DNA of 64,000 nucleotides from Epiperipatus broadwayi (Eukaryota; Onychophora; Udeonychophora; Euonychophora; Peripatidae). Position numbers and translations under genes: made by a program. The DNA lies in assembly GCA_028023455.1 (NCBI GenBank), contig JAQFVV010000032.1:1674001-1738000 (forward strand). Reading direction: 5' to 3'. The notes under the pieces are model-generated. The model was not told where the DNA came from. It saw nothing but the letters and a program-made list of their open reading frames with translations, and searched no databases. The stretch's first letter is position 1. Every line of letters begins with the position of its first letter. Shown in pieces: positions 37,101 to 44,385 of this stretch.

Positions 37101-37254
37101 GCATATTATATGTACATATACTTGTAGTTTAAATGATAGTTAGAAATGTTGACTATTTGTTTTTTGTTTTTTTTAGGAGAGTTCCCACGTGAAATTTAAT
37201 GAAGGGCGAATTAACATTGTAGATCTGCGAAAATCAAAATCAGCAACTACATAA
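4002..37254 (+). CDS. STAMBP: AMSH/STAMBP-type JAMM deubiquitinase, 3' five exons (gene overview)
   Basis: Five exons (4002-4191, 8970-9107, 15182-15294, 30302-30404, 37177-37254) join in one open frame of about 207 codons ending in TAA. The protein is the C-terminal JAMM/MPN+ catalytic domain of AMSH, an endosomal zinc metalloprotease. Known family role: it cuts K63-linked ubiquitin chains from ESCRT cargo and binds STAM and ESCRT-III through its N-terminal half. Visible motifs are the catalytic Glu in [10 protein letters not shown], zinc ligands in HTHP and SSVD, and a second zinc site in [10 protein letters not shown]. All introns have GT..AG ends. The first visible exon enters with a split codon, so upstream exons exist; I could not find them in 1-4001. 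It could be STAMBP or the STAMBPL1 paralogue, although many invertebrates have a single gene. Family assignment is very secure. Confidence 0.95.
5163..5863. mobile_element. Non-autonomous DNA transposon with ~50 bp terminal inverted repeats
   Basis: The left end contains accaagatggcagcctgta then ttgataaatgtac. The right end, read in reverse complement, contains acctaagatggcagccctta then ttgataaatctac. The inverted similarity runs ~50 bp at each end and encloses ~600 bp without a transposase. The superfamily is not recognised and no target duplication is clear. Confidence 0.65.
7105..7353. repeat. 250-bp palindrome (foldback element)
   Basis: The left arm starts ttaaattttctttattttta and the right arm ends with its complement. 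Inner blocks cattaattgtcaata and tattgacaattaatg also pair. The arms are ~110 bp with small indels, typical of a foldback MITE in an intron. Confidence 0.65.
8970..9107 (+). CDS. STAMBP: AMSH exon ending in the first zinc-ligand His
   Basis: The acceptor is tttcag at 8964-8969 and the donor gtaagt starts at 9108. The exon is 46 codons in phase 0 at both ends. It encodes [18 protein letters not shown], then [20 protein letters not shown] and IH. The family knows this stretch as the strand plus AMSH insertion that help hold the distal and proximal ubiquitin. The final codon CAT is the first His of the H-x-H-P zinc motif, so the motif is split by the next intron. Confidence 0.95.
9540..9640 (-). 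mobile_element. Possible tRNA-derived SINE head
   Basis: On the minus strand gggtttgaatcc is a good box B, and ttagctggtgcc upstream could be box A. A T-stem-like pairing is only partial. Assignment is weak. Confidence 0.3.
10020..10440 (-). other. GC-richer island with broken minus-strand frames, unidentified
   Basis: Two overlapping minus-strand frames (10168-10362 and 10265-10447) read codon-like text, such as [16 protein letters not shown] then [18 protein letters not shown]. Base composition is less AT-rich than its surroundings. I do not recognise the family. It is probably a relic of a repeat or a retropseudogene. Confidence 0.3.
13139..13995 (-). mobile_element. RTE LINE relic (copy E)
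   Basis: Minus-strand text follows the RTE copies at 20 kb, 35 kb and 58-61 kb. From the left it has the C-terminal block with 'tctcgagatccagttta' and 'tccatctattactatc'. Next come the 'LGW..FG.N' region near 13480 and the FADD region near 13700 (atatcatctgcaaa). Last is the stretch matching 'tgatccactgcattaaaacc' near 13945. Many stops and indels are present. Confidence 0.7.
14559..14935 (+). mobile_element. Possible Penelope-like reverse transcriptase relic
   Basis: Across frames the + strand reads [18 protein letters not shown], then [10 protein letters not shown], then [12 protein letters not shown] and [17 protein letters not shown]. The order (G-S-x-x-S, RYxDD, F-L-D-like, KPT..R.IH) fits Penelope-like RTs. 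Frameshifts and a stop follow the YIDD box. No GIY-YIG endonuclease was found. Confidence 0.45.
15182..15294 (+). CDS. STAMBP: AMSH exon with JAMM zinc core
   Basis: The acceptor is attatag (AG at 15180-15181) and the donor gtgagt starts at 15295. The exon has 37 codons plus two bases. It begins [17 protein letters not shown], giving the second zinc His, the conserved Ser and the Asp ligand with JAMM spacing (H-x-H-P-x6-S-x2-D). The His in DLHTH corresponds to a ligand of the second zinc described for AMSH-LP. It continues [20 protein letters not shown] and ends inside a Glu codon (GA|A). Confidence 0.96.
16525..16736. mobile_element. Hairpin MITE family, copy 2 (inverted dimer)
   Basis: After acatcacatgatcacta and tagcacataattgttatta come two inverted units of ~75 bp. 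The first runs from aaaactctccatacagtagt to gccagaaggcttgtgcat. The second runs back from atgcacaagccttctggc to actgtatggagagtttt. The unit would fold into a long hairpin. It abuts a LINE 3' end at 16738. Confidence 0.75.
16738..16891 (+). mobile_element. LINE-A 3' end, severely 5'-truncated copy
   Basis: This 150-bp stretch matches the last part of the minus-strand LINE at 62.0-63.6 kb nearly base for base. It runs from attatgttgtggaaatggga through gtggctaacaggtttatctg to cttcgtttaaggagaagcc. It ends in a (CATCA)n tail, as the 62 kb copy does. Confidence 0.85.
17615..18545 (+). repeat. 5' LTR of Gypsy element 1
   Basis: This matches 21415-22705 with many substitutions. Examples are ttataaattg...caattatctac...aacatttttataa and the distal block ggccctaaagattgttt...atgtgtggcattt. 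It contains an imperfect tandem duplication of ~145 bp (about 17735-17875 and 17880-18020) that is single in the 3' LTR. Boundaries are approximate. Confidence 0.6.
20036..20574 (-). mobile_element. RTE LINE, 5'-truncated insertion (copy A) with 12-bp target duplication
   Basis: This is the minus-strand 3' end of an RTE element, flanked by cacatttctagt at 20024-20035 and again at 20575-20586. Its 3' tail is a GAT-rich microsatellite (catcatcatcatc on the + strand). The encoded C-terminal RT text includes [31 protein letters not shown] and [19 protein letters not shown]. The 12-bp repeat is a textbook target-site duplication. Confidence 0.92.
20062..20628 (-). pseudogene. C-terminal RT fragment of RTE copy A (188-codon open frame)
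   Basis: The frame is open for 188 codons, but its first ~20 codons ([17 protein letters not shown]...) are flanking Gypsy integrase DNA. The remainder is the C-terminal domain of an RTE endonuclease-reverse transcriptase. It carries the conserved [22 protein letters not shown] and [16 protein letters not shown] blocks. It lacks the RT catalytic core and endonuclease, so it cannot be functional. Upstream ATG use is accidental. Confidence 0.85.
20946..21030 (-). mobile_element. tRNA-derived SINE, copy 1
   Basis: On the minus strand ttagccaagaggtcagagc resembles box A and gggttcacctcc box B, spaced as in a tRNA. The ends tagca and tgcta pair. It is followed by catatgggaataaaaaa, like the SINE at 47255-47354 (catatgaaacatggagaaaa), so both belong to one family. 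Confidence 0.6.
21415..22705 (+). repeat. 3' LTR of Gypsy element 1
   Basis: It starts tgtgtgttaattaaatcttg, shortly after the pol C-terminal tail, and matches the 5' LTR in several blocks to about 22700 (gccctggagtttttattt...atatgtggtag). It is longer than the 5' LTR, which suggests an internal insertion (about 21900-22400). Boundaries are approximate. Confidence 0.55.
23884..23985 (-). mobile_element. tRNA-derived SINE or tRNA pseudogene
   Basis: On the minus strand an acceptor-like stem (agagtc with gactct) encloses box A tagcatactggttaggat and box B agttcaatcc. Anticodon-stem pairing is poor, so it is not a working tRNA. Confidence 0.5.
24397..24503 (+). mobile_element. Hairpin MITE family, copy 3 (diverged)
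   Basis: It contains actagtctggg, gtaggcactagatagggatt, atgcacaaacttct and tgtatggaaagttttgc, colinear with copy 1 but lacking its first ~50 bp. Confidence 0.6.
24870..25840 (+). mobile_element. RTE LINE 5' fragment (copy G): 5' region and AP endonuclease
   Basis: It begins with caggctgccatttgatga, also present at the 5' end of the RTE copy near 61070. Translated across frames it follows that copy: [13 protein letters not shown], then [12 protein letters not shown]. It goes on through [17 protein letters not shown] and KDENVVGKF to the region after the endonuclease (about 25640-25800). Frames are broken throughout. It shows that 5' RTE fragments survive here as well as the usual 3' ends. Confidence 0.75.
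26205..26421 (+). repeat. Candidate 5' LTR of Gypsy element 2
   Basis: It starts tgttaggggtgcat. It carries a TATA-like ctatataagcg near 26343, followed by a purine-rich stretch. It is followed by tggcatacca, a possible primer-binding site. It precedes the gag relic in the right order. No second LTR was found, so this rests on position and features. Confidence 0.35.
26797..27345 (+). pseudogene. Gypsy element 2 gag relic with two damaged zinc knuckles
   Basis: The 26797-27138 frame ends with the Gypsy capsid pattern, including [20 protein letters not shown] 48-bp unit is tandemly duplicated (26977-27024, 27025-27072; repeated peptide [11 protein letters not shown]). After a stop, another frame reads [14 protein letters not shown] and [14 protein letters not shown]. 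These are two CCHC knuckles whose final Cys has become Tyr or Ser. Known role of intact gag: nucleic-acid packaging. Confidence 0.75.
27346..28256 (+). pseudogene. Gypsy element 2 protease and RT N-terminal relic
   Basis: LDSTG near 27500 fits an aspartic-protease active site (D-S-G-like) with a disrupted frame. Near 27905 [18 protein letters not shown] is the conserved Gypsy RT start (W-A-T/S-P-I-V-V). It continues to the palm region near 28040-28090 (KKIFTKI.LK). The sequence then switches abruptly to an RTE relic at ~28258, so the pol is truncated. Confidence 0.7.
28258..28735 (+). mobile_element. RTE LINE relic (copy D)
   Basis: It starts with VINYKYLGI near 28300 and jumps over ~100 bp to a TYG..W box. 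It then follows the RTE C-terminal blocks: AIQRLQTTQ near 28405, then RWMEEIRKF near 28625. Stops and frameshifts are common and it looks older than copies A and B. Confidence 0.7.
30302..30404 (+). CDS. STAMBP: AMSH exon with second zinc site
   Basis: The acceptor is tttaag (AG at 30300-30301) and the donor gtacgt starts at 30405. The first base completes the split Glu codon, then 34 codons follow. It encodes [20 protein letters not shown] and [14 protein letters not shown]. Cys in NCRK and the two His in FHPH, at +6 and +8 from the Cys, match the AMSH-specific second zinc site (Cys402/His408/His410 in AMSH-LP) that shapes the K63-chain pocket. Confidence 0.95.
31224..32480 (-). mobile_element. 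LINE-A relic, minus strand
   Basis: Minus-strand text follows the LINE at 62.0-63.6 kb. A degraded FADD box (LFTDDMD) lies near 32100. Further on are [19 protein letters not shown] and [19 protein letters not shown]. These correspond to IIWKGVAVAGLTYGNDALY and GRHALDAEVWTAREAIQGE in the younger copy. Many frameshifts. A run of C residues lies near 31350. Confidence 0.7.
34828..35347 (-). mobile_element. RTE LINE, 5'-truncated insertion (copy B) with 11-bp target duplication
   Basis: It is flanked by tataggatagt at 34817-34827 and 35348-35358. The + strand starts with the catcatcatcatc tail and ends at ctaccaaaagcactccaac. It is the closest relative of copy A. The open frame 34923-35321 (132 codons, minus) carries [19 protein letters not shown], then [19 protein letters not shown], and only the RT C-terminal region. 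It sits in intron D of AMSH. Confidence 0.93.
37177..37254 (+). CDS. STAMBP: AMSH terminal exon and stop
   Basis: The acceptor is ttttag at 37171-37176. The exon is 26 codons including TAA at 37252-37254. It encodes [20 protein letters not shown], the last JAMM strand, with the family-typical 'VDLR' ending, followed by a short Ser/Lys/Thr tail. The frame follows exon 4 in phase 0, which confirms the splice call. Confidence 0.93.
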   Translation, partial: ESSHVKFNEGRINIVDLRKSKSATT

Positions 37255-37534
37255 TAATGTATACATGTGTAAAGGGAATTCATTTATTATATATGTGTAT
37301 GTATGTCTATGCATTAAATGCAGATGTTTTTTTTAATGCTATTCACTGTATTGTATTCAGACAATTATATCATTTCCAATTAAGTCTTGCCAAATCTAAA
37401 TTTTGAAATGATAGCATTAAAGGAATTTAGATTATAAAATATAATATGATTATAACAAATTAAGAAAATTGTTTAAAATAATTGGTATTTATTCTTTTTT
37501 GATGGTATGTATATAAAGTCTTTGTAAATTTTTT

Positions 37535-37540
37535 AATAAA
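37535..37540 (+). promoter_or_regulatory. Polyadenylation signal of the AMSH gene
   Basis: AATAAA lies about 280 bp after the stop, following a T-rich run. It is the first good hexamer in the 3' region and would give a short 3' UTR. In such AT-rich DNA the hexamer can occur by chance. Confidence 0.5.
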
Positions 37541-37644
37541 AAATGTAGTTGAAAATTTTTGTTTAGACGATATTCATTCAGGAATACACTCCCTTTTATT
37601 TATTAATATTTCTGTATATTTTGGGTAATGAATGATTTTCTTTT

Positions 37645-37775
37645 AAACAAGGCAAAACTCTCTCCATACAGTAGTGCCACCCTGTGCTAACCAGAGTAAT
37701 CAATGGTTTTTTTGCCTTGTTTAATAACAATTATGTGCTAGTATAAGAGATGGTGATCATGTGATGTTTAGTGAT
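37645..37775 (-). mobile_element. Hairpin MITE family, copy 4 (opposite orientation)
   Basis: It reads aaggcaaaactctctccata, cagtagtgccaccctgtgct, then gttattaaacaaggc and tagtataagagatggtg in reverse. It ends gatcatgtgatgttt. The block order is that of copy 2 inverted, with the middle deleted. Confidence 0.7.
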
Positions 37776-38559
37776 TTTCTTTTCTCACTCTTTTTCATTC
37801 ATAACTTTTGAACAAACCTGATATTTTTCTAAACATGCGGGGAATTGAAGTTTTTTTTATTAAATAATTTGGGTAAACACTGAAATAAATGAAAATCAGA
37901 TAACATAGAATCAAGTTTGATGTGATAAAAATCATGATAAGCAAATAGAAATCTGATTATATAAAATGAAGCTTAAAGCCATAAAATATTATTTTAGTTT
38001 GCATTTATGTTTAATTTTCTGCCAAAAAGACAGATAAAGTAACTCTAGGCAATAAAATAATGTGATCCAGCAATAAGATCTCTCATCATCACTTATAGTT
38101 TGTTATTGCATGCCATCTTCTTAACATTTAATTTTGCACGTTAATTGTAAATTTATTGTTGTAATGAATTATTCTAATTAAATGGTAATTTAGTGAATTG
38201 ATATAATAATAATTTGATTTTTAATTCTTTTTCTAGAATGTTATTTTATTAAAAATGCAAATTGATTGGCAGATGTTCATAATAAGAAATGTACTTTAAA
38301 TTTCATCATATATGCTCATGACCACTTTTTTTTTTTAATAAAAATCTTTTTAAAGTGATATCCAAGCACCAAGTGAAAAGCTTTATTCCGTTGTCCAAAA
38401 TGAGTTGTTGTTGTTTTTTTAACTTCCTCAGTTGGGATAAACACAAAAATCTTCAACTTAAGCCTACATTTTTACCACTGCATAGATTTTTCAATAGCAA
38501 TTTTTTGGCCCTTGAAAATTACTATATCCAGTTTTTGAGTATTTGCATAAACAGTCATA

Positions 38560-38930
38560 TTTTAAAAATTCCATAATAAATAAGGCACTTTATCCATACA
38601 AGAAAATAAATTATAATTTCTACAAGTAATTTGAAGTGTGATTATTTATAGAATAATATACAGTAAATAAATAGAATAAAGCATATATTACTTACATTGA
38701 TTACATATTAATATTAAACTCTATTAGCTTGGGATGACATATATCAATAATCTGATGATTTTTTGATCTATCACTTGACGATAATCATCAAATAATACAG
38801 AGAGTTGTGTGGTTAATCTTTGGTACTCCATTAATAAGTTAGAGCTTGTTGTAATTTATTTTTCTCTCTCTTCTTTTAAAACTTTGCTTTTTTAATTTCC
38901 AGCTTTTTAGAATATTACATATATCAAATT
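38560..38930 (-). repeat. 3' LTR of Gypsy element 3 (minus-strand element)
   Basis: This is similar to 43790-44130 in several colinear blocks. Examples are tacatattaatattaaactc and ttaaaactttgctttttt. It is diverged and its boundaries are uncertain. Confidence 0.5.
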
Positions 38931-39699
38931 AATCTATTTATTTATTGACCTGTTAATTAATTGTCTGTTTTTATAAGCAAATAAGTCTTCTTATAATCTA
39001 TTCTTTTCATTTTAATTAATGCATGGATTTCTAGATTAAAAATTTAAAACTTTATTGATAAAAATACTATTTTTCATATATATATATGTGAATATTTCTA
39101 CAATTTTACACTATTTATTAGATTTTTATATTTTTACTTTAGTCTTTAGCAATATTTTTTCCTCTGTAGTGGCCTAGAAATTTATCTTTTCCATTAAACA
39201 ACGTCTTTTAATTATTGTAGTCTTCTGCATTTTTTTCTATTTTTCATTTTTGCTTTTGTATAAACTTCTAATTGATTGAATAATGTTGCTGTCTCTACTA
39301 ATTCATTTTCTGACTATGCTTTTTCAACTTCTATCAATTCTTTATTTGGTTTATTTTTTTTCTAGTGGGCATTATATTCTGATATTTCTACTTGTATGTG
39401 TGGGTGGGTAGATGAGGGGGGGGTTTCTAATTTTTGCTTCTATTTTCAGTTTCTTAATTTCTTTTAATATATGATTTTTGAGTTGTCTACCTATTGCTGC
39501 TTCTTAAACTTCATAATCAGATTTAAAATATTTTTGAAATATGATTTCTTATTTTTCCATATCTACAGCTATCTTCTATCTCTATAATAAACATTTGTCT
39601 TGATAGATTAACTTTAATAAGTTTTTTTAATCTTTTTTCTTGTATTTCATTTTAGTTTATTATCATCTATTGTAATTTTCCTTTAATATTACTCTTTAG

Positions 39700-42600
39700 T
39701 TTTTTGTTTGAACTATATTTTTGTTGATATTAATAGAAAAGGGTATGTTTTTAAATATATATTGAATAGCCAGTTCCTTGGGTTTTTCCACATTTCGTTT
39801 TTTCAAAAAAAAATATATATTTTTTTTATGAAAGTAAAACCAACTTGATTATCTGTCACAATCATTTCCAGAAAACAAAGATATGTGAAAATTTCTTTTA
39901 GTTTTTGAGACAATCTCTGAATTGATAATTTACTCCAACTATATTATAAATCTATTATTGTAAGATCAATTTTCCCATTCATAGGCTCTGCATATTTTGA
40001 TATTTTTTGCCTTGAACAATATTTTTTTGTGTAAATTTGCCTTGCTTTTGCCTTTATTTGACAATTTTCACATTTTTAAATCTACATTTATAAATCAATC
40101 ATATATAACTACAAGCCACAGCCTTGATTTTTACTACACCAGGATGGCCCTAATGAATCAGATCTAGAGGTCTATTTTTCTTTCTTTTTTGAACTTATTC
40201 TGTTTTCATCCATTTTCCAATTTCTGATCTAGTTGAAACTTTGCATAAATATATATTCCCAATGACAATGCTTTTTTTTAGAGTTTGCAAACAATTATAG
40301 CAAAAAATTTATTAGTGAAAAATGTAAATTTTTAATATATGTAACATTGTTGTTTGCAGTGTCTAGCAACACTTTTTGTAATTTAAAACTGAATGCATCA
40401 TTAAAAACTTGTTTTGATAAATGCTTTTAAAAGTAGAATAAATTTTCTCCTGCTTTCACAGTTAAAAGCATGGAGTGAAACAATATAGAAACCAGATTTC
40501 TAAAGTTCGGTTTGGGGATAGGGATAATTCAAGATAGAGATTTTAAATGCCTTCTCTTGTGACATTTATTGTAAAATCTTGTTTAGAGTTATTAGCCCAC
40601 TCATTATATTACATTTGTAATACAAGCTTATTAAGTCACATGATGTATGATTTTGTTTCCTTACTATTTAAATACACTTGCAAATAATGCTCATTTGGAG
40701 CATCTTTTTATTTATAGTATTTATATACCTATCATCATCATTTTTAATCATTATCATTTATTGCAGGATGAAAGTCTTTTCAAGTTTAGTCCTGTCTTCT
40801 TCACATCTAAAACTTTTTCATTTCATTCATCCATTTCACACAGGGTTTCTTTTTAAATCCCTTTTATAATCTTTTGTTACAAGAAAATGGTCATTATATG
40901 TAACTTTATTTAAATGATTTTTTTGGGGGGAATCTGACTTACGAATTATTGTAATAATGTTTTTTTAATTTGTTCGTTCTACTCCACACTTTCATTTTAT
41001 TTATGAAAGTTGAAGAAAATGTTGTTGTTTTTTTACTTTTTAAAACATTTATGTGAATAAAAGCACTTCTTTATTTTTTTTTAATTCCCTTTGCTAATAC
41101 TACAATCTCTCATCCATTACTATACACTCTAGTTGTAGAGAGATTTTCTTTCAGTCGCTAAAAAGGAAAATAGTAAGTTCTTTGGCTGTTTATTGGATTA
41201 GTTACTTCTGATTCATTTCTTTTGTTATAAAATAATCTACATGGTTTACCTTTATTTCTTCAGGATGCAAGTCTAAACTGTCTAGCTTTCATGAAAGAGA
41301 GTTTGCATGTAATATATTGCTCATCTTTTTATGTTTTATTTCATAATCATATCCTTGGAAAATATTGTACTATCTAATAGACTTTCTGCTTCCAATTTAT
41401 ATTATGCCTAATAGAACTTTATGATTTGTTATAATCTTAAATGCATGTATATAAATATACTGATGAAGTTTTTTAATTCCAAATAATAAATTATAGCCAA
41501 AGCTTTCTTATCTAATTAGTTTTAATTATGTTCATCTTTGTTAATGATATTGAAGCATACATAAACAATCTTTTGTGTTTAGAAATATTATGTGTAAGTA
41601 CCGGTATTTCATATTTGAAGTTTTGTAATTAGGATGATTTCCAAATCATTATCATTATGTATAAAAAAAACTTTTTGAATTAAGTAATGTTTTGGTTTAT
41701 TTGAAAACCTATTGCTTTGTATTCCACTTCTATTTTCTTCCTTATTTAAATAATTTATACAACCGTTTTGTAACATTAGCTTTTTTTTTTAAATAAAACT
41801 GTTGAAAAAAATAATCATTCCAAGAAAATCCTTTATCTGTTAAACATTCTTAAGAGTTATGATATTCATGACTTTTTAATTTGCTCCTGAGCTAGAATAT
41901 TTTTTTTGATCTGAATTAATTATGGTCAATATTTGATTTTCCTAGCTTCCCCTAATGCAATTTTTTTTTATTTAAACATACACTGACATTGTTCAACTTA
42001 TCACATACATTCAGCACACATCTTACTTCTGTCTTTGATCTTGCAATTATTATGATATCATCATAGTAAGAAATAACTCTATCTTTTAATAATGAATCTA
42101 TTTTGCTTGAAGAATATTAGGCACTTTTGTAATTCTGAAGAAAGTTAATTACATTGAAAAGTTCTTATTGGGAGGTCACTATGGTAATTCTGACTCTCCA
42201 TCTAATGTATTTGATAATGCTATTTTGGGGTTCAATTATGTGAAATAAGAATATCATGGGAATATCTTTGTAAGGATGATAGCACATCCTTCCCATTGAT
42301 ATAGGATATAGTATTCTTTTATAAATTTTTATTTGCTATAATTCTGTGATAAATATGGAGTCTTAATTTTCCATTAGCTTTAGTGATGATCTTTTATAAA
42401 TGTCACCTAATTAGGTTTTTTATTGATTGTTTAAGATGCCTTTTCTACTTTTTCCAGTAGAATTTTTTTTTTAACTTCTATCCATTTTTGCAAATGATGC
42501 CTTGCAAAGTTTGCACTTTAAACTTTTATACCTTTAATGATTTTTATATTTATTAGATTCATCTTTAACACCCTGGTCTGGTCTTAATAACTGGAAACTT

Positions 42601-42760
42601 ATTATAAAATTTCTCTTTAATGAAAATTTGACTGACTGAACTGAATGTGATTGTACATGCTTTAAGCCCATTTGTGTAATATTGGGGTTTAGTCTTTTAG
42701 GCATAACATATAGTGATAAATTTGTCTGTCTATATTAATTTCATCTATCATGAATGATGA
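39700..42760 (-). pseudogene. Gypsy element 3 pol relic (RT, RNase H, integrase), minus strand
   Basis: Reading right to left on the minus strand, the RT start region has GKLRL then KNTISYINGKDVLSSLQ (42.3-42.4 kb). The catalytic box is YYDDIIIIARSKTE near 42050 and the thumb is VCLNKKK near 41950. RNase H ends FGIKKLHQYIY near 41460. The integrase zinc-domain region ends CENCQIKAKARQIYTKKYC near 40050. All frames are broken. The left part of integrase is unclear. No envelope gene is visible. Confidence 0.7.
40728..40885 (-). mobile_element. RTE LINE 3' fragment (copy F) inside Gypsy element 3
   Basis: It begins atcatcatcatttttaatca, then tgcaggatgaaagtcttttc. It continues with tttcattcatccatttcaca before losing similarity near 40885. 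It lies between the RNase H and integrase text of Gypsy element 3. Confidence 0.65.
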
Positions 42761-43789
42761 TTTTATTTTCTCTTCTCTCTAATATTTTTAGATCTAATTT
42801 TTCCAGTGAAAAACTTAGTCATTCCCAGATTTTTCATAATACTAATGTTACTTCTGCACCAGTTCTATTTTCAAAAGATATACTTTAATCATTTATAGTT
42901 CTATAGGTTGGCCTTTTGATTTTTTTTTTGTTTTACTTTTATAGTTTTTACATAAATTTTACTCTTATTAAGTTTTATTGAACTCTTATCGCTCTTATGC
43001 TTTTTTTTCTCTCAGTATGTGCTTGCTAAGTGTTCTCATCTGCATATTTCTGCAACTTTTTTGTATCCACATACAATTTGTAACTAAATGTTGCAAATTG
43101 TATTCTGATATGGCAATTCCGCAAATCTTATTTGTGAAGTTGATTTACCATTTTAAATTTATTTTTATAAGAAAAACATGATTTTGAATTTTTTAGCGTA
43201 TTTGAAATTCTTTGGTTTATTATAGTTTCCCTATATGATAATTATGGGATTTCCAGTAACTATTGTTTAAGCTTGTCAGAATTGTTCGAGGAGAATTTCT
43301 TTTAAATATTCTTCATATAAGCAGCCTTGGTCAGAAGATATTATGTGATTTCCTTTTTCTTTTTCAGTTTCTGAAAGGTAAATTGGCAGTATATCATGAA
43401 GAGTGGATTAAAAAATATTTGTGATAATTTTATAATGATTTATGTATAGATTTCAGAAACATTCTGTTCATAAAATCTATTCACAATTTCAATAATTTTT
43501 TTCAAGTAGAGAAAAATTTTATCTGCATGAGACAAATATATTTTCCAGTCATTTTCTGCCAAAATTTTGCACATATGTTTGTCTTAATGCAATATTAGTT
43601 TATAACTTTATTTTTTCTCTTCCGATAATCTGCTTTAATTTCTGCATTCATTTTGCAATAGCATTCTTTCCAAATAAACATTACAGAATCTCCTACATGG
43701 ATCAATCTTGATTTATCTCATCTTTTTGTAATTGGATTCAGCTACTAAGTGCTTGCCTAAACAGTTGTATATTAGGAACTGCCATATTG

Positions 43790-44130
43790 GATAGGTAACT
43801 AAACAGTAAATTATATTTCTAATAGTAATTTAATATGCAACTATTTATTGTGTAATGTATAATAAATAACTATAATATAGCATAAGTTGCCTACACCAAA
43901 TACATATTAATCTTAAACACTATTAACTTAAAAATATATACAAAATAAGATTAGAATGATATATCTATGGTTTGATTTTTAAATTTTGGACAACCAGATT
44001 TAACAGTTAATATGGAGATGCATATTAATCTTCAGTGTTGCAGTAGTATGCTACTTAGTGGTTTATTTTAGCTCTCTCTTAAAACTTTGCTTATTCAGTT
44101 TTGAGCTTTATGAAATTAATTTTCTTATTA
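43790..44130 (-). repeat. 5' LTR of Gypsy element 3 (minus-strand element)
   Basis: It pairs with 38560-38930: tacatattaatcttaaacac and ttaaaactttgcttattcag. On the minus strand the inner edge is followed by tggcagttcc, a possible primer-binding site. Confidence 0.5.
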
Positions 44131-44328
44131 AAAATTGTATATATATTAGTAATGCCAAAATAATTTGGAGAATAGTTAGTTGTAATATTTGAGGTGCAAC
44201 GTGGATTATTTTTGTTTTGCTTTGAGCATCATTGATATAGATAGAACTATTTTCTTACCTTTCATGTTGAAATCTTTTTTAAATTATCCAAAAATTTACT
44301 TTTTTTTTTTACTTTGTAATAGAAATAG

Positions 44329-44385
44329 GCAAAACTCCATACAGTAGTGCCACTCAAAATAAGACAGAGTAATCATGTGATACTT
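44329..44385 (-). mobile_element. Hairpin MITE family, copy 5 (fragment)
   Basis: It reads ggcaaaactccatacagtag, tgccac, then agagtaatcatgtgat. It is a short internal-deletion remnant of the same family. Confidence 0.55.

Larger units (their letters stand above)
30405..37176. other. AMSH intron D
   Basis: This 6.8 kb intron is bounded by gtacgt and ttttag. It contains a LINE-A relic (31.2-32.5 kb) and an RTE insertion (34.8-35.35 kb). The remaining parts, including 32.5-34.8 and 35.4-37.1 kb, are AT-rich with homopolymer runs and no feature I can support. Confidence 0.8.
37255..38560. other. AMSH 3' UTR and downstream spacer
   Basis: This holds the short 3' UTR with AATAAA at 37535, then a hairpin MITE copy (37645-37775), then AT-rich spacer up to the Gypsy element 3 LTR. 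The ORF at 38355-38576 partly enters that region and looks like chance. Confidence 0.5.
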
